A stretch of DNA of 64,000 nt, from positions 1,426,001-1,490,000 of the forward strand of contig NZ_CP126158.1 of assembly GCF_030127145.1 (NCBI RefSeq), read 5' to 3'. The notes beneath the pieces are model-generated. The model was given only the letters and a program-made list of their open reading frames with translations, made no database searches and was not told where the DNA came from. Both the position numbers and the translations under genes were made by a program. This document shows positions 17,435 through 26,423 of the stretch, piece by piece (position 1 is the first letter of the stretch; every line of letters starts with the position of its first letter). This DNA comes from Halobaculum halobium. GTDB lineage: Archaea > Halobacteriota > Halobacteria > Halobacteriales > Haloferacaceae.

Positions 17435-18091
17435 TCAGTTACCGAGCAGCGCCGTCCGAACGTCCGCGACGCGATCGACCTCCGCGATCACGGCGAGCCG
17501 ATCGCCGGCCTCGACGATAGTGCCGGGCAGGGGGATCGTCAGCGATTCTTTGGCGCGGCCGTGGGCGTACACGCGGCCGCCGTCCACGGCGAGGTCGTTG
17601 ACGCGTCCACCGATCACGGGCGAGTCGTCGTCGACCGCGATCGTCACGAGTTGGAGCTGCTCGGTGAGGTCGCTGATGGCGTTGAAGTTGCCGCCGAGCA
17701 TGGCGGTTTTCGCGCCCGCGGCCCCGAGGCGTTCCGGGTAGATGATCTCGTCGACGGTCCGTTCGAACTCGTCGTAGATCTCCTCGTGGAAGTCCTCGGA
17801 GACGCGCATGACGGTCCGGCAGTCGCCCAGCTCCGTCGCCTCCATACAGATCTCGAAGTTCAGCTTCGGGTCCCCCGTGATCGCGCCCACGGCGTCCGCG
17901 TCGGCGACGCCCGCCTCGGTCAGCACCGTCGGGTTCGAGCCGTCACCCTCGACGACCCGGAGACCCCGGTCGCGGGCGCGTTCGACTTTCGTGTGGTCGT
18001 TGTCGACGACGGTCACGTCGTGACCCTCCTCGTCTAGCACCCGGGCGGTTCGAGCGCCGACCCGACCGTACCCCACGATGACGATGTTCAT
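17435..18091 (-). CDS. TrkA-type RCK protein (NAD-binding potassium channel/transporter regulator)
   Basis: 218 residues. A Rossmann RCK_N domain starts at residue 1 (MNIVIVGYGRVGARTARVL, GxGxxG) with the acidic ribose binder in VTVVDNDHTKVE. A TrkA_C/RCK_C domain occupies about 140-216 (LVTIAVDDDSPVIGGRVNDL ... LPGTIVEAGDRLAVIAEV). It gates a K+ or other cation transporter in trans, which is not encoded nearby. A perfect palindrome sits 4 nt upstream of its ATG. Confidence 0.88.
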   Translation of the reverse strand: MNIVIVGYGRVGARTARVLDEEGHDVTVVDNDHTKVERARDRGLRVVEGDGSNPTVLTEAGVADADAVGAITGDPKLNFEICMEATELGDCRTVMRVSEDFHEEIYDEFERTVDEIIYPERLGAAGAKTAMLGGNFNAISDLTEQLQLVTIAVDDDSPVIGGRVNDLAVDGGRVYAHGRAKESLTIPLPGTIVEAGDRLAVIAEVDRVADVRTALLGN

Positions 18092-18094
18092 GCA

Positions 18095-18116
18095 GTGGTA
18101 TGCTACGTCATACCAC
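18095..18116 (-). promoter_or_regulatory. Palindromic operator candidate before the TrkA-type gene
   Basis: Perfect 8-bp inverted repeat GTGGTATG - CTACGT - CATACCAC, ending 4 nt before the ATG at 18091. In a leaderless promoter this places a dimeric regulator directly over the transcription start. The binding protein is not known. Confidence 0.55.
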
Positions 18117-18303
18117 AAAGCGCTGTCGCCGACCCGCGTTCCAACGTGTCCCCCGACGGAGGTCTGCCCCACGGCGAGTTCTGGTCGCCCCCGAGTGCTG
18201 GCGCCGACTGAGTTCCGCCCCCGGTCGAGCGATTCCGTCGTGAGAAGTGAGTGCTAGCACGACCCACGACCGGCTTTTCTGGCCTCGTCGCCTCCGAACG
18301 GGT

Positions 18304-18912
18304 ATGATGGCGACGACCCACGTTCTCGCGGGCGTGGCCGTCGGGCTCGGGACGCTCGCGCTCGTCCCGGAGGCCGGTCCGGTCGTTCTGGCGGGGGCGC
18401 TTGGCGGGCTAGCGCCCGATCTCGACCTGCTCGGTGCCCACCGGAAGGACCTCCACTTCCCCGCCTACGGGAGCGTCGCGGCCGCGGTCGCGGTCGCGGC
18501 GGCCGCGGTCGCCCCGTCGCCGGCGACGCTGTCGCTGGCCGTCTTCCTCGTTGCGGCGGCGCTGCACGCCGTCTCCGACGTCTTCGGCGGCGACCTCACC
18601 CTCCGTCCATGGGAAGCCACCGGCGACCGAGCCGTGTACGAACACCTCCGCGGCCGGTGGCACCGGCCGCGCCGATGGGTACGGTACGACGGGTCCCCCG
18701 AGGACTTCCTGCTGGGGAGTGCGCTCGCGCTCCCCGCGCTGGCGGCGCTCGATGGGCCGGCTCGGGCGGCGATCGTCGCCCTCGTCGTCGTTTCCGCGCT
18801 GTACGCGCTCGGCCGTCGGACGTTGGTCGATGCCGGCGAGCGCGTCGTCGCGGTGACGCCCGAGTCCGTGCTCGCGGCCGTTCCCGAGACGCTGATCGAG
18901 GACCTGCGGTAG
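18304..18912 (+). CDS. Membrane-bound metal-dependent hydrolase (YdjM/DUF457-like)
   Basis: 202 residues with four hydrophobic helices. The N-terminal MMATTHVLAGVAVGLGTL and the motif GGLAPDLDLLGAHRKDLHF (Asp and His ligands) match the YdjM/LexA-binding inner-membrane hydrolase family; a second conserved piece is ALHAVSDVFGGDLTLRPWE. ATG 18304 is chosen over a longer open frame. Reaction unknown. Confidence 0.75.
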   Translation: MMATTHVLAGVAVGLGTLALVPEAGPVVLAGALGGLAPDLDLLGAHRKDLHFPAYGSVAAAVAVAAAAVAPSPATLSLAVFLVAAALHAVSDVFGGDLTLRPWEATGDRAVYEHLRGRWHRPRRWVRYDGSPEDFLLGSALALPALAALDGPARAAIVALVVVSALYALGRRTLVDAGERVVAVTPESVLAAVPETLIEDLR

Positions 18913-18950
18913 GCCGACGGCTTTTGTCCGCGCGCCGCCGAGGGGCCGAC

Positions 18951-19427
18951 ATGGAGAAAGTGTCCCTCGCCGACGGGTTCGACTCCTTCGAGGAGCCGTG
19001 GTCGCCGCGACTCGCCGCCGAGTTGAACGGCCAGGCCCTGAAGCTCGCCCGCCTCGACGGTGAGTTCGTCTGGCACAGCCACCCCGACGCCGACGAACTG
19101 TTCTGGGTGATCGAGGGCGGCCCGCTGGACATCGAGTTCCGCGACGAGCCGACGGCGACGCTGGAGCCGGGGGAACTGCTCGTCGTTCCCGCTGGTGTCG
19201 AGCACCGACCCGTGGCACGCGCGGCGGCGAAGGTCGCGCTCGTCGAGCCGTCGGGCACCGAGAACACCGGCGATGCGGGCGACACCGGCGACGGGCGAAC
19301 CAACGCCGTGACCGAACTGGCGACCGGCGTGACCCGCGGCCGCGTCGGCGGCGGCTCGGGCGACGTTGAGGGGGCAGAAGCCGACGGGGAGCGCGTGGAC
19401 ACCGGGGACATCGGCCGTAGCCGGTGA
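18951..19427 (+). CDS. Cupin-domain protein
   Basis: 158 residues. A single cupin barrel at about 15-100 has motif 1 as EFVWHSHPDADELFWVIEGG and motif 2 as LEPGELLVVPAGVEHRPVA, giving a metal site of two His, one Glu and one His. The last 55 residues are Gly/Asp/Thr-rich and probably disordered. Start ATG 18951; 38 nt after the upstream membrane hydrolase. Substrate unknown. Confidence 0.8.
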   Translation: MEKVSLADGFDSFEEPWSPRLAAELNGQALKLARLDGEFVWHSHPDADELFWVIEGGPLDIEFRDEPTATLEPGELLVVPAGVEHRPVARAAAKVALVEPSGTENTGDAGDTGDGRTNAVTELATGVTRGRVGGGSGDVEGAEADGERVDTGDIGRSR

Positions 19428-19474
19428 CATCGATGTCCGCGAGCGGCTAAGTGGCCGGGTGCCGTACCTCGGGT

Positions 19475-20122
19475 ATGGAGACAGACGACTCCGACGTGCC
19501 GCCGGCGGACCGTTCAGACATCCCCGTGACTGCCGAGAAGCCCGACAGCGCGATCTCGGTGACGGGAACCGACCACATCACCCTCATCGGGAGCAACGAG
19601 GAGGAGACGGTGCGGTTCTACCGCGACGTGCTCGGGATGCCGCTGGTGATGCGCCAGCCGAACCTCGACGCGCCGCAGGTGACGCACCTGTTCTTCGACA
19701 GCGGCGACGGTCGCATCATCACGTTCTTCGTCGAGGAGGACCGCGAGAACGCCCCCGGCCAGCGCCCCGGCGTCGGCGCCGTCCACCATCTCGCCTTTTC
19801 GATCGAGGCCGAGGAGCTGCCCGAGATCAAGGAGGCGCTCTCGGAACACGGCCATCGATTCAGCGAGTTCGACCGCGGCGCGTTCCACTCGCTGTACACC
19901 CGCGACCACAACGGGCTCACCATCGAACTCGTCGTCGACAAGTACGAACTGCCCGACGACCGCCGCGGCGAGGTGATGGCGCTCGCGCAGTCGAAGCGCG
20001 TCGCCGCCGGCGACGACTACGTCGACGACGAGCACATGGAAGCCGCCGTCGACGAACTGGGCATCGACGTGGTGAAAAACGAGGTCCCCGACGCCGCGAC
20101 AGGTACCGGATTCCAGGAGTAG
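19475..20122 (+). CDS. VOC-superfamily (glyoxalase/ring-cleavage dioxygenase-like) protein
   Basis: 215 residues. One VOC module at about 30-150: TGTDHITLIGSNEEETVRFY with the first metal His, GAVHHLAFSIEA with the second, and HNGLTIELVVDKYEL with the Glu. This H-H-E arrangement implies a functional metal site. The C-terminal 60 residues are helical and acidic. Haloarchaeal paralogues are often named glyoxalase or bleomycin-resistance proteins; the substrate is unknown. Confidence 0.8.
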   Translation: METDDSDVPPADRSDIPVTAEKPDSAISVTGTDHITLIGSNEEETVRFYRDVLGMPLVMRQPNLDAPQVTHLFFDSGDGRIITFFVEEDRENAPGQRPGVGAVHHLAFSIEAEELPEIKEALSEHGHRFSEFDRGAFHSLYTRDHNGLTIELVVDKYELPDDRRGEVMALAQSKRVAAGDDYVDDEHMEAAVDELGIDVVKNEVPDAATGTGFQE

Positions 20123-20232
20123 CGACCTCAGACGGCCCCGGCCGGGCGCCGTCGTTCGGTTTTTATATACTGTGGTTATCGGGGGCGATTCTATACGCGA
20201 GTATCTCGACTCAATTCAGTGTCACATTAGAC

Positions 20233-20246
20233 AGAATATTTATGTT
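20233..20246 (+). promoter_or_regulatory. AT-rich promoter segment before the UbiA gene
   Basis: An AT-rich stretch (AGAATATTTATG) stands out in otherwise GC-rich DNA about 65-78 nt before ATG 20311. A second TATA-like tract lies at 20160-20169. The ATG inside this segment at 20242-20244 is in frame and would add 23 residues; 20311 is preferred because the added part is basic and looks non-coding. Confidence 0.4.
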
Positions 20247-20310
20247 ATCGGTGGGGTGGTACCGGCAGGGTGCGCCGGCGGAGCGCCGTCGGCCGGTCCA
20301 CCGAAGACAC

Positions 20311-21246
20311 ATGTCGCACGAATCTAACTACACGTCGGACGGGCGCGAGGCGACCGGGCGGGCGGGTCGGATCGTCGAGTTGTTGACCAGGTACGGCGAG
20401 CGCACCGGGAACGCGCTCGTGTACAGTTCCGCGTATCTCGCGGTGATCGCGATGGCCGAGGTGGCGATCGCGATGGTGTTGCTGTCGCTGCCGCCGAACC
20501 CGGCGCCGGTGGTGGTCGGGCTGGTGACGTTCGCGGTGTACACGAACGACCGGGTGGCCGACGTGGATACGGACGCCGTCTCCGACCCCGATCGCGCGGC
20601 GTTCGTCCGGCGCCACCGCAACACGCTGTACCTGTTGGCGTCTGCCTCGTACGGGCTCGCGGTGGCGATCTCCGTGCTCGGCGGCCCGGTCGCGCTCGCC
20701 GTGACGCTGATCCCCGGCGTGTTCTGGGTGGCGTACGCCGCCGACTGGGTTCCGGGCGTCGCCCCGAAGCTCCGCCGGCTGAAGGAGGTGCTCGTCGTCA
20801 ACTCGCTCGTCGTCGCGCTCGCGTGGGCGACGACGCTGACCGCGCTGCCCGTGGCGTTCACCGACGCGGCGGTCACCCCGGCGACGGCGGTCGTGTTCGC
20901 GTACTTCCTGCTCCGGTCGTTCGTCGACACCGAGATCCCGAACGTCGGCGACGTCGAGGCCGACCGCGCGATCGACGTGTCGACGCTTCCGGTCGTGTTC
21001 GGCGTGGCGACGACGCGTCGAATCCTCTACGGCGTCGATCTCCTCACGGCCGGCATCGTCGCCGCGGCGGCGCTGGCGGGCGTCATCGGATCGGGATTCG
21101 TGCTCGCGCTCGGCGTCGGGTTGGCGTACTCGCTGGTCGTCACGGCGCTGCTCGGCCGGGCCGACAACGACACGCTCGCGCTGGCGGCGGAGTTTGGCTA
21201 TCTCGTCGTCGCGACGGCGCTGATCGGTCCGATCCTGCTCGTGTGA
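20311..21246 (+). CDS. UbiA-family prenyltransferase
   Basis: 311 residues with eight to nine membrane helices. The two Asp-rich diphosphate/Mg sites are seen as VYTNDRVADVDTD (about 75-87) and as TEIPNVGDVEADRA (about 207-220). It transfers a prenyl group to an aromatic or polyprenyl acceptor in the membrane. Carotenoid, quinone and lipid enzymes all belong to this family; no biosynthesis neighbours discriminate between them here. Confidence 0.8.
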   Translation: MSHESNYTSDGREATGRAGRIVELLTRYGERTGNALVYSSAYLAVIAMAEVAIAMVLLSLPPNPAPVVVGLVTFAVYTNDRVADVDTDAVSDPDRAAFVRRHRNTLYLLASASYGLAVAISVLGGPVALAVTLIPGVFWVAYAADWVPGVAPKLRRLKEVLVVNSLVVALAWATTLTALPVAFTDAAVTPATAVVFAYFLLRSFVDTEIPNVGDVEADRAIDVSTLPVVFGVATTRRILYGVDLLTAGIVAAAALAGVIGSGFVLALGVGLAYSLVVTALLGRADNDTLALAAEFGYLVVATALIGPILLV

Positions 21247-21306
21247 GCGAGCCGTCGACCGATCTGCCATATCATCGCGCGGCGCGCGACGGCGGAATTT
21301 ATTACG

Positions 21307-23082
21307 GTGCTCCTCACAGCAGGAGGATACGTGCTCCCGTCCGGAACGCTGACGGCGGTGATGCTGGTCACCGTCGTCGTGGGGACGACGGCCGCACTCC
21401 TTGCGTGGCGCGAGCGACAGGAACCCGGCGCGGTTCCGTTGACGGCCATGCTGGCCGGCCAGGTGTGGTGGTCGGTGTTCTTCGTCTTCGAATTCCGGGC
21501 CGGGACCTTCGCGGGGAAGGTGTTCTACTCCGACATTCAGTGGCTCGGCGTCGTTGTGATCCCGGTCGCGTGGCTCCTGTTCGCGTTGGAGTACACGGGG
21601 CGCGACCACTACGTTCGGCCGCGGTACGTCGCGCTTCTGTCGGTCGTTCCGGTCGTCACGGTCGTGCTCGCGGCGACGAACGCGTCTCACGACCTGCTGT
21701 ACCTGGACACGGAGCTCGTCACCGAGGCCGGACGGCAGGTGCTCGACCGGACCGGCGGCCCCTGGTACTGGGTGATCACGGGCTACACCTACCTGCTCGG
21801 ACTGCTCGGGTCGATTCCGCTGTTGGGACTGGTCCGCAGCGACGCGCTCCCGTTTCGCGGCCAGAGCCTCGGGCTGCTCGTCGGAACGCTCGCGCCGTGG
21901 GCGAGCAACGTGTTGTTCCTGGCCGGCGCGGTCCCGGTTCCGAGCCTCGACCCGACGCCGGTGTTCTTCGCGGTATCGGGCGTCGCGTACCTCGGCGCCA
22001 TCACCCGCTTTCGACTGCTCGGGACGAGCCCGTCGGCGAACCACCGCGCGCGACGGTTGGTGTTCGAACGCATGCGCGAGGGCGCCGTCGTCGTCGACCG
22101 GCACGACTACGTCGTCGATCTGAACGAGCAGGCGGCGGAGATCCTCGACGTCGATCCCCGCGAGGTGCTGGGGAGCCCGGCCGCCGAAGTGATCCCGCGC
22201 TACGAACAGTTACCCGAGGAAGGGCGCGCCTCCCGGCATCTCACGCTCGGCGAAGGGCTCCAGAGCCGCCAGTACGACGCGACGGTGACCGCCGTCGCCG
22301 ACTTCCACGACCGCTCGCTGGGCGGAGTCGTCTCCTTTCACGACGTGAGCGATCACCTCCGGCGACAGCAACGCCTCGAGGTGCTCAACCGCGTGCTCCG
22401 TCACAACATCCGCACGGAGACGAACCTCATCTACGGCAACGCGGACCTCATGGACGCCGAGGGCGCTCACGTGGACGCGGTCAAGGAGGGCGCGATGCGG
22501 ATCGAGGCGATCAGCGACAAGGCGCGCGACGTCATCGACATCTTCGAACGAGGCCGCCAACCCGGCCAGTCACTGATGCTGACGACGGTGGTCGAGGAGT
22601 GCATCGAGGAGATCAGCGACGAGTACCCGACGGTCACGGTCGACCTCGAATTCGGGTCCGGCGGCGACTTCGCGGACGGTCCGGACGCTGTCGACGCCGC
22701 GGACACCGCCGACGGCGCGTCCACAGATGACCCCGACGACGCGGCGGTCTCTCCGGTGGTCACGTCCGTGCTGAAGAACGTCGTCGAGAACGCCGCCGAG
22801 CACAACACTGCCGCAGACCCGTGGGTGCGCGTGCGGGCGACCTGTACCGAGGGGGTAGTCGAGATCCGCGTCGCCGACAACGGCCCCGGGATCAGCGACC
22901 ACGAACGGACCGCCCTCGACCGCGGGAACGAGACGCCGCTGGATCACGGCAGCGGGCTCGGGCTGTGGCTCATCGCGTGGGGAACCGAGCTTGCCGACGG
23001 CGACCTGACGATCGACGACCGCGACGGCGGCGGCACCGTGGTAACGGTGCGCGTTCCGCGGATCGCGGCCGGGTCGCTGTGA
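21307..23082 (+). CDS. 7TM-receptor histidine kinase with PAS domain
   Basis: 591 residues. The N-terminal about 235 residues hold seven hydrophobic helices with the 7TM-histidine-kinase signature (AGKVFYSDIQWLGVVVIPVA, LFALEYTGRD). A PAS domain at about 250-355 follows, then the phospho-acceptor His near residue 366 in VLRHNIRTETNLIYGNADLM, and a HATPase domain (N box LKNVVENAAEHN; G boxes VADNGPGISDHE and GSGLGLWLI). The RHNIR H-box is the haloarchaeal type. GTG 21307 follows an AT-rich stretch 61 nt after the UbiA stop. Its signal is unknown; the prenyltransferase neighbour may be coincidental. Confidence 0.9.
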   Translation: MLLTAGGYVLPSGTLTAVMLVTVVVGTTAALLAWRERQEPGAVPLTAMLAGQVWWSVFFVFEFRAGTFAGKVFYSDIQWLGVVVIPVAWLLFALEYTGRDHYVRPRYVALLSVVPVVTVVLAATNASHDLLYLDTELVTEAGRQVLDRTGGPWYWVITGYTYLLGLLGSIPLLGLVRSDALPFRGQSLGLLVGTLAPWASNVLFLAGAVPVPSLDPTPVFFAVSGVAYLGAITRFRLLGTSPSANHRARRLVFERMREGAVVVDRHDYVVDLNEQAAEILDVDPREVLGSPAAEVIPRYEQLPEEGRASRHLTLGEGLQSRQYDATVTAVADFHDRSLGGVVSFHDVSDHLRRQQRLEVLNRVLRHNIRTETNLIYGNADLMDAEGAHVDAVKEGAMRIEAISDKARDVIDIFERGRQPGQSLMLTTVVEECIEEISDEYPTVTVDLEFGSGGDFADGPDAVDAADTADGASTDDPDDAAVSPVVTSVLKNVVENAAEHNTAADPWVRVRATCTEGVVEIRVADNGPGISDHERTALDRGNETPLDHGSGLGLWLIAWGTELADGDLTIDDRDGGGTVVTVRVPRIAAGSL

Positions 23083-23115
23083 GGAAGCGACCGCTTGCGA
23101 CGTGAGAACGGGAGA

Positions 23116-23187
23116 AGCCTAGGGCGGGATTTGAACCCGCGCTCTCGTCCTTACCAAGGACGCGCTTTACCGCTAAGCTACCCAGGC
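23116..23187 (-). tRNA. tRNA-Thr (anticodon GGT)
   Basis: Read on the minus strand. Acceptor stem GCCTGGG/CCTAGGC with one G-U pair, D-arm TAGCTTAGCGGTAAAGC, anticodon stem CGTCC/GGACG with loop TTGGTAA (anticodon GGT), T-arm GCGCGGGTTCAAATCCCGC. The unpaired discriminator base is T, known for archaeal threonine tRNAs. No CCA is encoded. No intron is visible. Confidence 0.97.
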
Positions 23188-23297
23188 GCGAGTAGGGATA
23201 GCCGGGAGTCGTCTTTAGGCGTTACGATTGGGCGGCGTCAGAGACACGCAGTATCACAGGACGGCACCCGGAGCGTCGTAGCGTCGCGGCTCCTCGA

Positions 23298-23963
23298 TCA
23301 GGTGTCGACCGACGACGCGACGCGATCCTCGTCGGCGAGCGCGGCGATGCGGTCGCCGGTGGACTCCGGAAGCGATCCGATGGCCGGCATGCGGTCGTCG
23401 TCGCCGGCGGCGAGTTCGGCGGCGTACGACAGCAGGTCGTCCGGGGCGGATGCGCCGACAGCGGCGGTACCGGCGACGACCGCGAGTTCGAACACGTCGG
23501 CCTCCAGGTTGCGGTCCAGCGCCGCCGCCTCCTCGGCGTCGACGCCGCGGCGCCGCGTCTGGTCGCGGCCGAACGCTCGGACCGTCTCGACCGCCTTCCC
23601 CGCGGCGGCCGTACGAGCGAGGAGATAGAAGCCGCGCGAGACGGACACGTCTGCCGCCAGCACGTCGAGATCGGCGTCGATGTCGCCGACTGCGTCGAGA
23701 TCGGCGGCCGCCCACGGCTCAGACTGGGAGAGCGATCTCGTGAGCCGCAGCCCCTCGTAAATGAGTTGGACGCCGGCGGCGTGGTCCTCGATGTCCGTCA
23801 GGTCCACGTCGGGGTCGAGTGCACGAGCCGACAACAGCGTGAGCGCTCCGGGCGTCATCTCGGCGTCGTCGAAGCGGTCGGTCAGCGCGTTCCGGAGCGC
23901 CGCCGGCTCGACGTCGCCGACCGACCGCTCCGCCGCGGCCCGGGTCCGCGCGGCGTCGTCCAT
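23298..23963 (-). CDS. Conserved haloarchaeal helical protein of unknown function
   Basis: 221 residues, acidic and almost wholly alpha-helical. Recognisable conserved pieces are AEMTPGALTLLSARALDPD, AAGVQLIYEGLRLTRSL and DVSVSRGFYLLARTAA. The layout (short helices with acidic positions in similar places) recalls polyprenyl-synthetase-like folds, but the DDxxD motifs are absent, so I infer no enzymatic role. Located beside tRNA-Thr, transcribed away from the divergent enoyl-CoA hydratase gene. Confidence 0.65.
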   Translation of the reverse strand: MDDAARTRAAAERSVGDVEPAALRNALTDRFDDAEMTPGALTLLSARALDPDVDLTDIEDHAAGVQLIYEGLRLTRSLSQSEPWAAADLDAVGDIDADLDVLAADVSVSRGFYLLARTAAAGKAVETVRAFGRDQTRRRGVDAEEAAALDRNLEADVFELAVVAGTAAVGASAPDDLLSYAAELAAGDDDRMPAIGSLPESTGDRIAALADEDRVASSVDT

Positions 23964-24022
23964 CGCTCATTAGTAGACCGGGCACACGCAAAGACCTTTG
24001 GAAACGGGGGCTATCCCGTCCC

Positions 24023-24703
24023 GTGATTCGCAGCGAACGGGCCGCCGACGGGGAGTACCGGACCGTGACGATCGACCGCCCCGAGGCCCGAAACGCCCTC
24101 ACCCCGGACGCGCTCGACGCGCTGGAACGGGCCGTCGTCGACGCCGACGAGCCGGTGGTGCTGCTGCGGGGCGCCGGCTCGGCTTTCTGTGCCGGCGCCG
24201 ACCTCGAGGTGGTCGAGTCGCTGGACGACCCCGCCGCGTTCGCGGGCCACGGCCAGCGCGTCGCCGACGCGATCGAGTCGGCAGACTCGGTCGTGATCGC
24301 CGGGGTCGACGGGGCGGCCCGCGGCGGCGGCGTGGAGCTGGCGCTCGCGTGCGACCTCCGGGTGGCGACGGCCGAGGCGACGTTCGCCGAGACCGGCGCC
24401 TCCTTCGGGCTGTTCGGCGCGTGGGGCGGGACCGCCCGGCTCCCGCGGGTGGTCGGCGAGGGCGTCGCGCTCGACATCGCCTGCTCGGCGCGGGTCGTCG
24501 ACGCCGAGGAGGCACAGCGGGTCGGCCTCGTCTCCCGCGTCGTCTCAGATCCGGTGACCGTCGCCCGGGAGGTCGCCGCAAATGACCCCGAGGCGCTCGC
24601 GGCCGTGAAGCGGCTCGTTCGCGCCGGCGCCCGCGGCGCCGAGACGGCGACCGACGAACGCGAGGCGTTCGCACGGCTCCACCGGGAGCGCTTCGGAGAG
24701 TGA
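24023..24703 (+). CDS. Enoyl-CoA hydratase/isomerase family protein
   Basis: 226 residues. Crotonase fold: start VTIDRPEARNALTPDALDAL, oxyanion-hole segment GSAFCAGADLEVVE (Ala in place of the common Gly-Gly next to Asp) and AARGGGVELALACDLRVA, then FAETGASFGLFG. The catalytic Glu pair expected in a true hydratase is partly changed (second position is in GASFGLFGAWGG), so isomerase or another crotonase activity is possible. GTG 24023 is used as the start. It is divergent from the preceding gene with 59 nt between. Confidence 0.8.
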   Translation: MIRSERAADGEYRTVTIDRPEARNALTPDALDALERAVVDADEPVVLLRGAGSAFCAGADLEVVESLDDPAAFAGHGQRVADAIESADSVVIAGVDGAARGGGVELALACDLRVATAEATFAETGASFGLFGAWGGTARLPRVVGEGVALDIACSARVVDAEEAQRVGLVSRVVSDPVTVAREVAANDPEALAAVKRLVRAGARGAETATDEREAFARLHRERFGE

Positions 24704-24815
24704 CGCGCGAGAAGAGCCGACCGGAGACCCGCGATGTGCGGTTTGAGGGACGACGCGGCGGAAAGCCCGTGTGGCGACCGCAACAGTTGAATCCGCCCGG
24801 CCGTGTATCTCGGGT

Positions 24816-25397
24816 ATGACCGATGGACACGGCCTCTCGGATCACTCCTCGCTCTCCAGGCGACGGGCGCTCGGCGTCGTCGGCGCCGGCGCGGTCGCCG
24901 CGCTCGGCGGCTGCCTCGGCGGCGGTGGCGGCAACACCTCGCTCCCCGAGCGGGGGAACGACGAGCTGCTCGCGGACGTGGAGACGTTCCCGAACCAGGG
25001 GAACCAGCACGTCGAGCGCGGCACCGAGGTCGACTACAACACCCGTCCCCCGACGTCCGGTCCCCACTACAGCGGCGTCGTCGGGGCGGGATTCTACGAG
25101 GAGCCCCAGCCGATGGGCGACGTGGTCCACACGCTCGAACACGGTGCGATCGTCGCGTACTACGCGCCGGACGCGCTGACCGACGAGGCGCAGTCGAACC
25201 TCCAGGCGTGGGCGAACGACCACACCGGCACGTGGCAGAGCTTCCTCGCGATGCCGTACCCGTACGACGAGCCCGAGACGCCGTACGCGCTCACGGCGTG
25301 GCGCCACCTCCTCCGGATGGACGAGTACGACGCCGACGCGGTCGAGGCGTTCGCCGCCGAGTACATCGGTCGCGGGCCCGAGAACTCGGTTCGGTAG
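24816..25397 (+). CDS. DUF3105 lipoprotein with Tat signal
   Basis: 193 residues. A Tat signal SLSRRRALGVVGAGAVAALG is followed by the lipobox LGGCLGG. The DUF3105 domain has the motif NTRPPTSGPHYSG, then HTLEHGAIVAYYAPD, with conserved His residues likely to bind metal. It would sit on the outer face of the membrane. ATG 24816 is chosen because it precedes the Tat signal directly. Function of DUF3105 is unknown. Confidence 0.85.
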   Translation: MTDGHGLSDHSSLSRRRALGVVGAGAVAALGGCLGGGGGNTSLPERGNDELLADVETFPNQGNQHVERGTEVDYNTRPPTSGPHYSGVVGAGFYEEPQPMGDVVHTLEHGAIVAYYAPDALTDEAQSNLQAWANDHTGTWQSFLAMPYPYDEPETPYALTAWRHLLRMDEYDADAVEAFAAEYIGRGPENSVR

Positions 25398-25425
25398 GAG
25401 CCCGAGACCGAAGGCGAGCGACCGG

Positions 25426-26259
25426 CTACACCGACAGTTCGTCGGGCGCGGGCGGCATCGCGCGCTTGTGCGTCGACGACTCGTACAGTTCCTGGACGCG
25501 GCTGACCTGTGCTGCAGTCACATCGAGCGCCCGGACCGTCGCAGCCGTCGACAGCGGGCCGTCGATATGGAGCGCGAGCACGGCGTCGAGGGTGTCGTAG
25601 TCGAGCCCCAATTCCTCCTCGTCCGTCTGGCCGGTCCACATCTCCGCCGAGGGAGTCTTCATGACCAAGTCGTGCGGAACGCCCGCGTGGGCGGCGAGCT
25701 GGCGGACCTGCTGTTTGTAGAGGCTCCCGAGCGGGTTGCAGTCGACCGCGCCGTCGCCGTACTTCGTGTAGTAGCCCGTCAACGCCTCGCTGCGGTTGCC
25801 CGTCCCGAGGACGAGACGGCCATCGGCGTTCGCGGCGAAGTAGTTGCACACCGCGCGGACGCGCACGCGAACGTTGCTCTCGGCCATCCGATCGGCGGCG
25901 GCGGCGGGGAGCGCGTCATAGAACGCCTCGGCGATGGGCTCGATCTCGATCACGTCGTACTCGATACCGAGGTCCTCGGCGACGCGCTCGGCGTCGCTCA
26001 TGTTCTCCTCGGTGTTGACCGACCCGGGCATCACGAGCCCGCGGAGGTTGTCGGCGCCGATGGCGTCGACCGCGAGGTACGCGACCGTCGTGGAGTCGAT
26101 CCCGCCGGACAGCCCCATCACCGCCCCGTCGGCGCCCGCGGCGTCGACCTGCTCGGCGATGAAGTCGGTGACGTGACCGTGCACTCGGTCGAGCTCAGCG
26201 TCGGCAAAGCGCAGGTCCAGCGGCGTCGATTCCTCGTCCAACAGGACGGATTGACTCAT
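25426..26259 (-). CDS. nadE: NAD+ synthetase (ammonia-dependent)
   Basis: 277 residues. Adenylates nicotinate adenine dinucleotide and amidates it with ammonia, the last step of NAD+ synthesis. The PP-loop is GAVMGLSGGIDSTTVAYLA (about 45-63). LVLGTGNRSEALTGYYTKYG and GDGAVDCNPLGSLYKQQVRQ are family-specific, as is the lid TPSAEMWTGQTDEEELG. There is no glutaminase domain. Its stop lies 28 nt from the convergent DUF3105 gene. Confidence 0.95.
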   Translation of the reverse strand: MSQSVLLDEESTPLDLRFADAELDRVHGHVTDFIAEQVDAAGADGAVMGLSGGIDSTTVAYLAVDAIGADNLRGLVMPGSVNTEENMSDAERVAEDLGIEYDVIEIEPIAEAFYDALPAAAADRMAESNVRVRVRAVCNYFAANADGRLVLGTGNRSEALTGYYTKYGDGAVDCNPLGSLYKQQVRQLAAHAGVPHDLVMKTPSAEMWTGQTDEEELGLDYDTLDAVLALHIDGPLSTAATVRALDVTAAQVSRVQELYESSTHKRAMPPAPDELSV

Positions 26260-26423
26260 CGTGAGTCCGTACGTCGTCGGCGAACTAATAGGTCCCCTCG
26301 CGACGGCGACACGTGGACGCGCGTCCAGTTCCGCAGCGACGCCGGCGACCGATTAGTTGAAGTGTTGCGGTTCGGAACGTAGTCATACACGCACGCGCCG
26401 CGTCGCCGGTGGGATCGGCGAAC

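Noticed and set aside
20245-22104. Open frame of 619 codons antisense to UbiA and the 7TM kinase
   Set aside because: Arg/Asp/His-rich low-complexity translation; both plus-strand genes have clear motifs.
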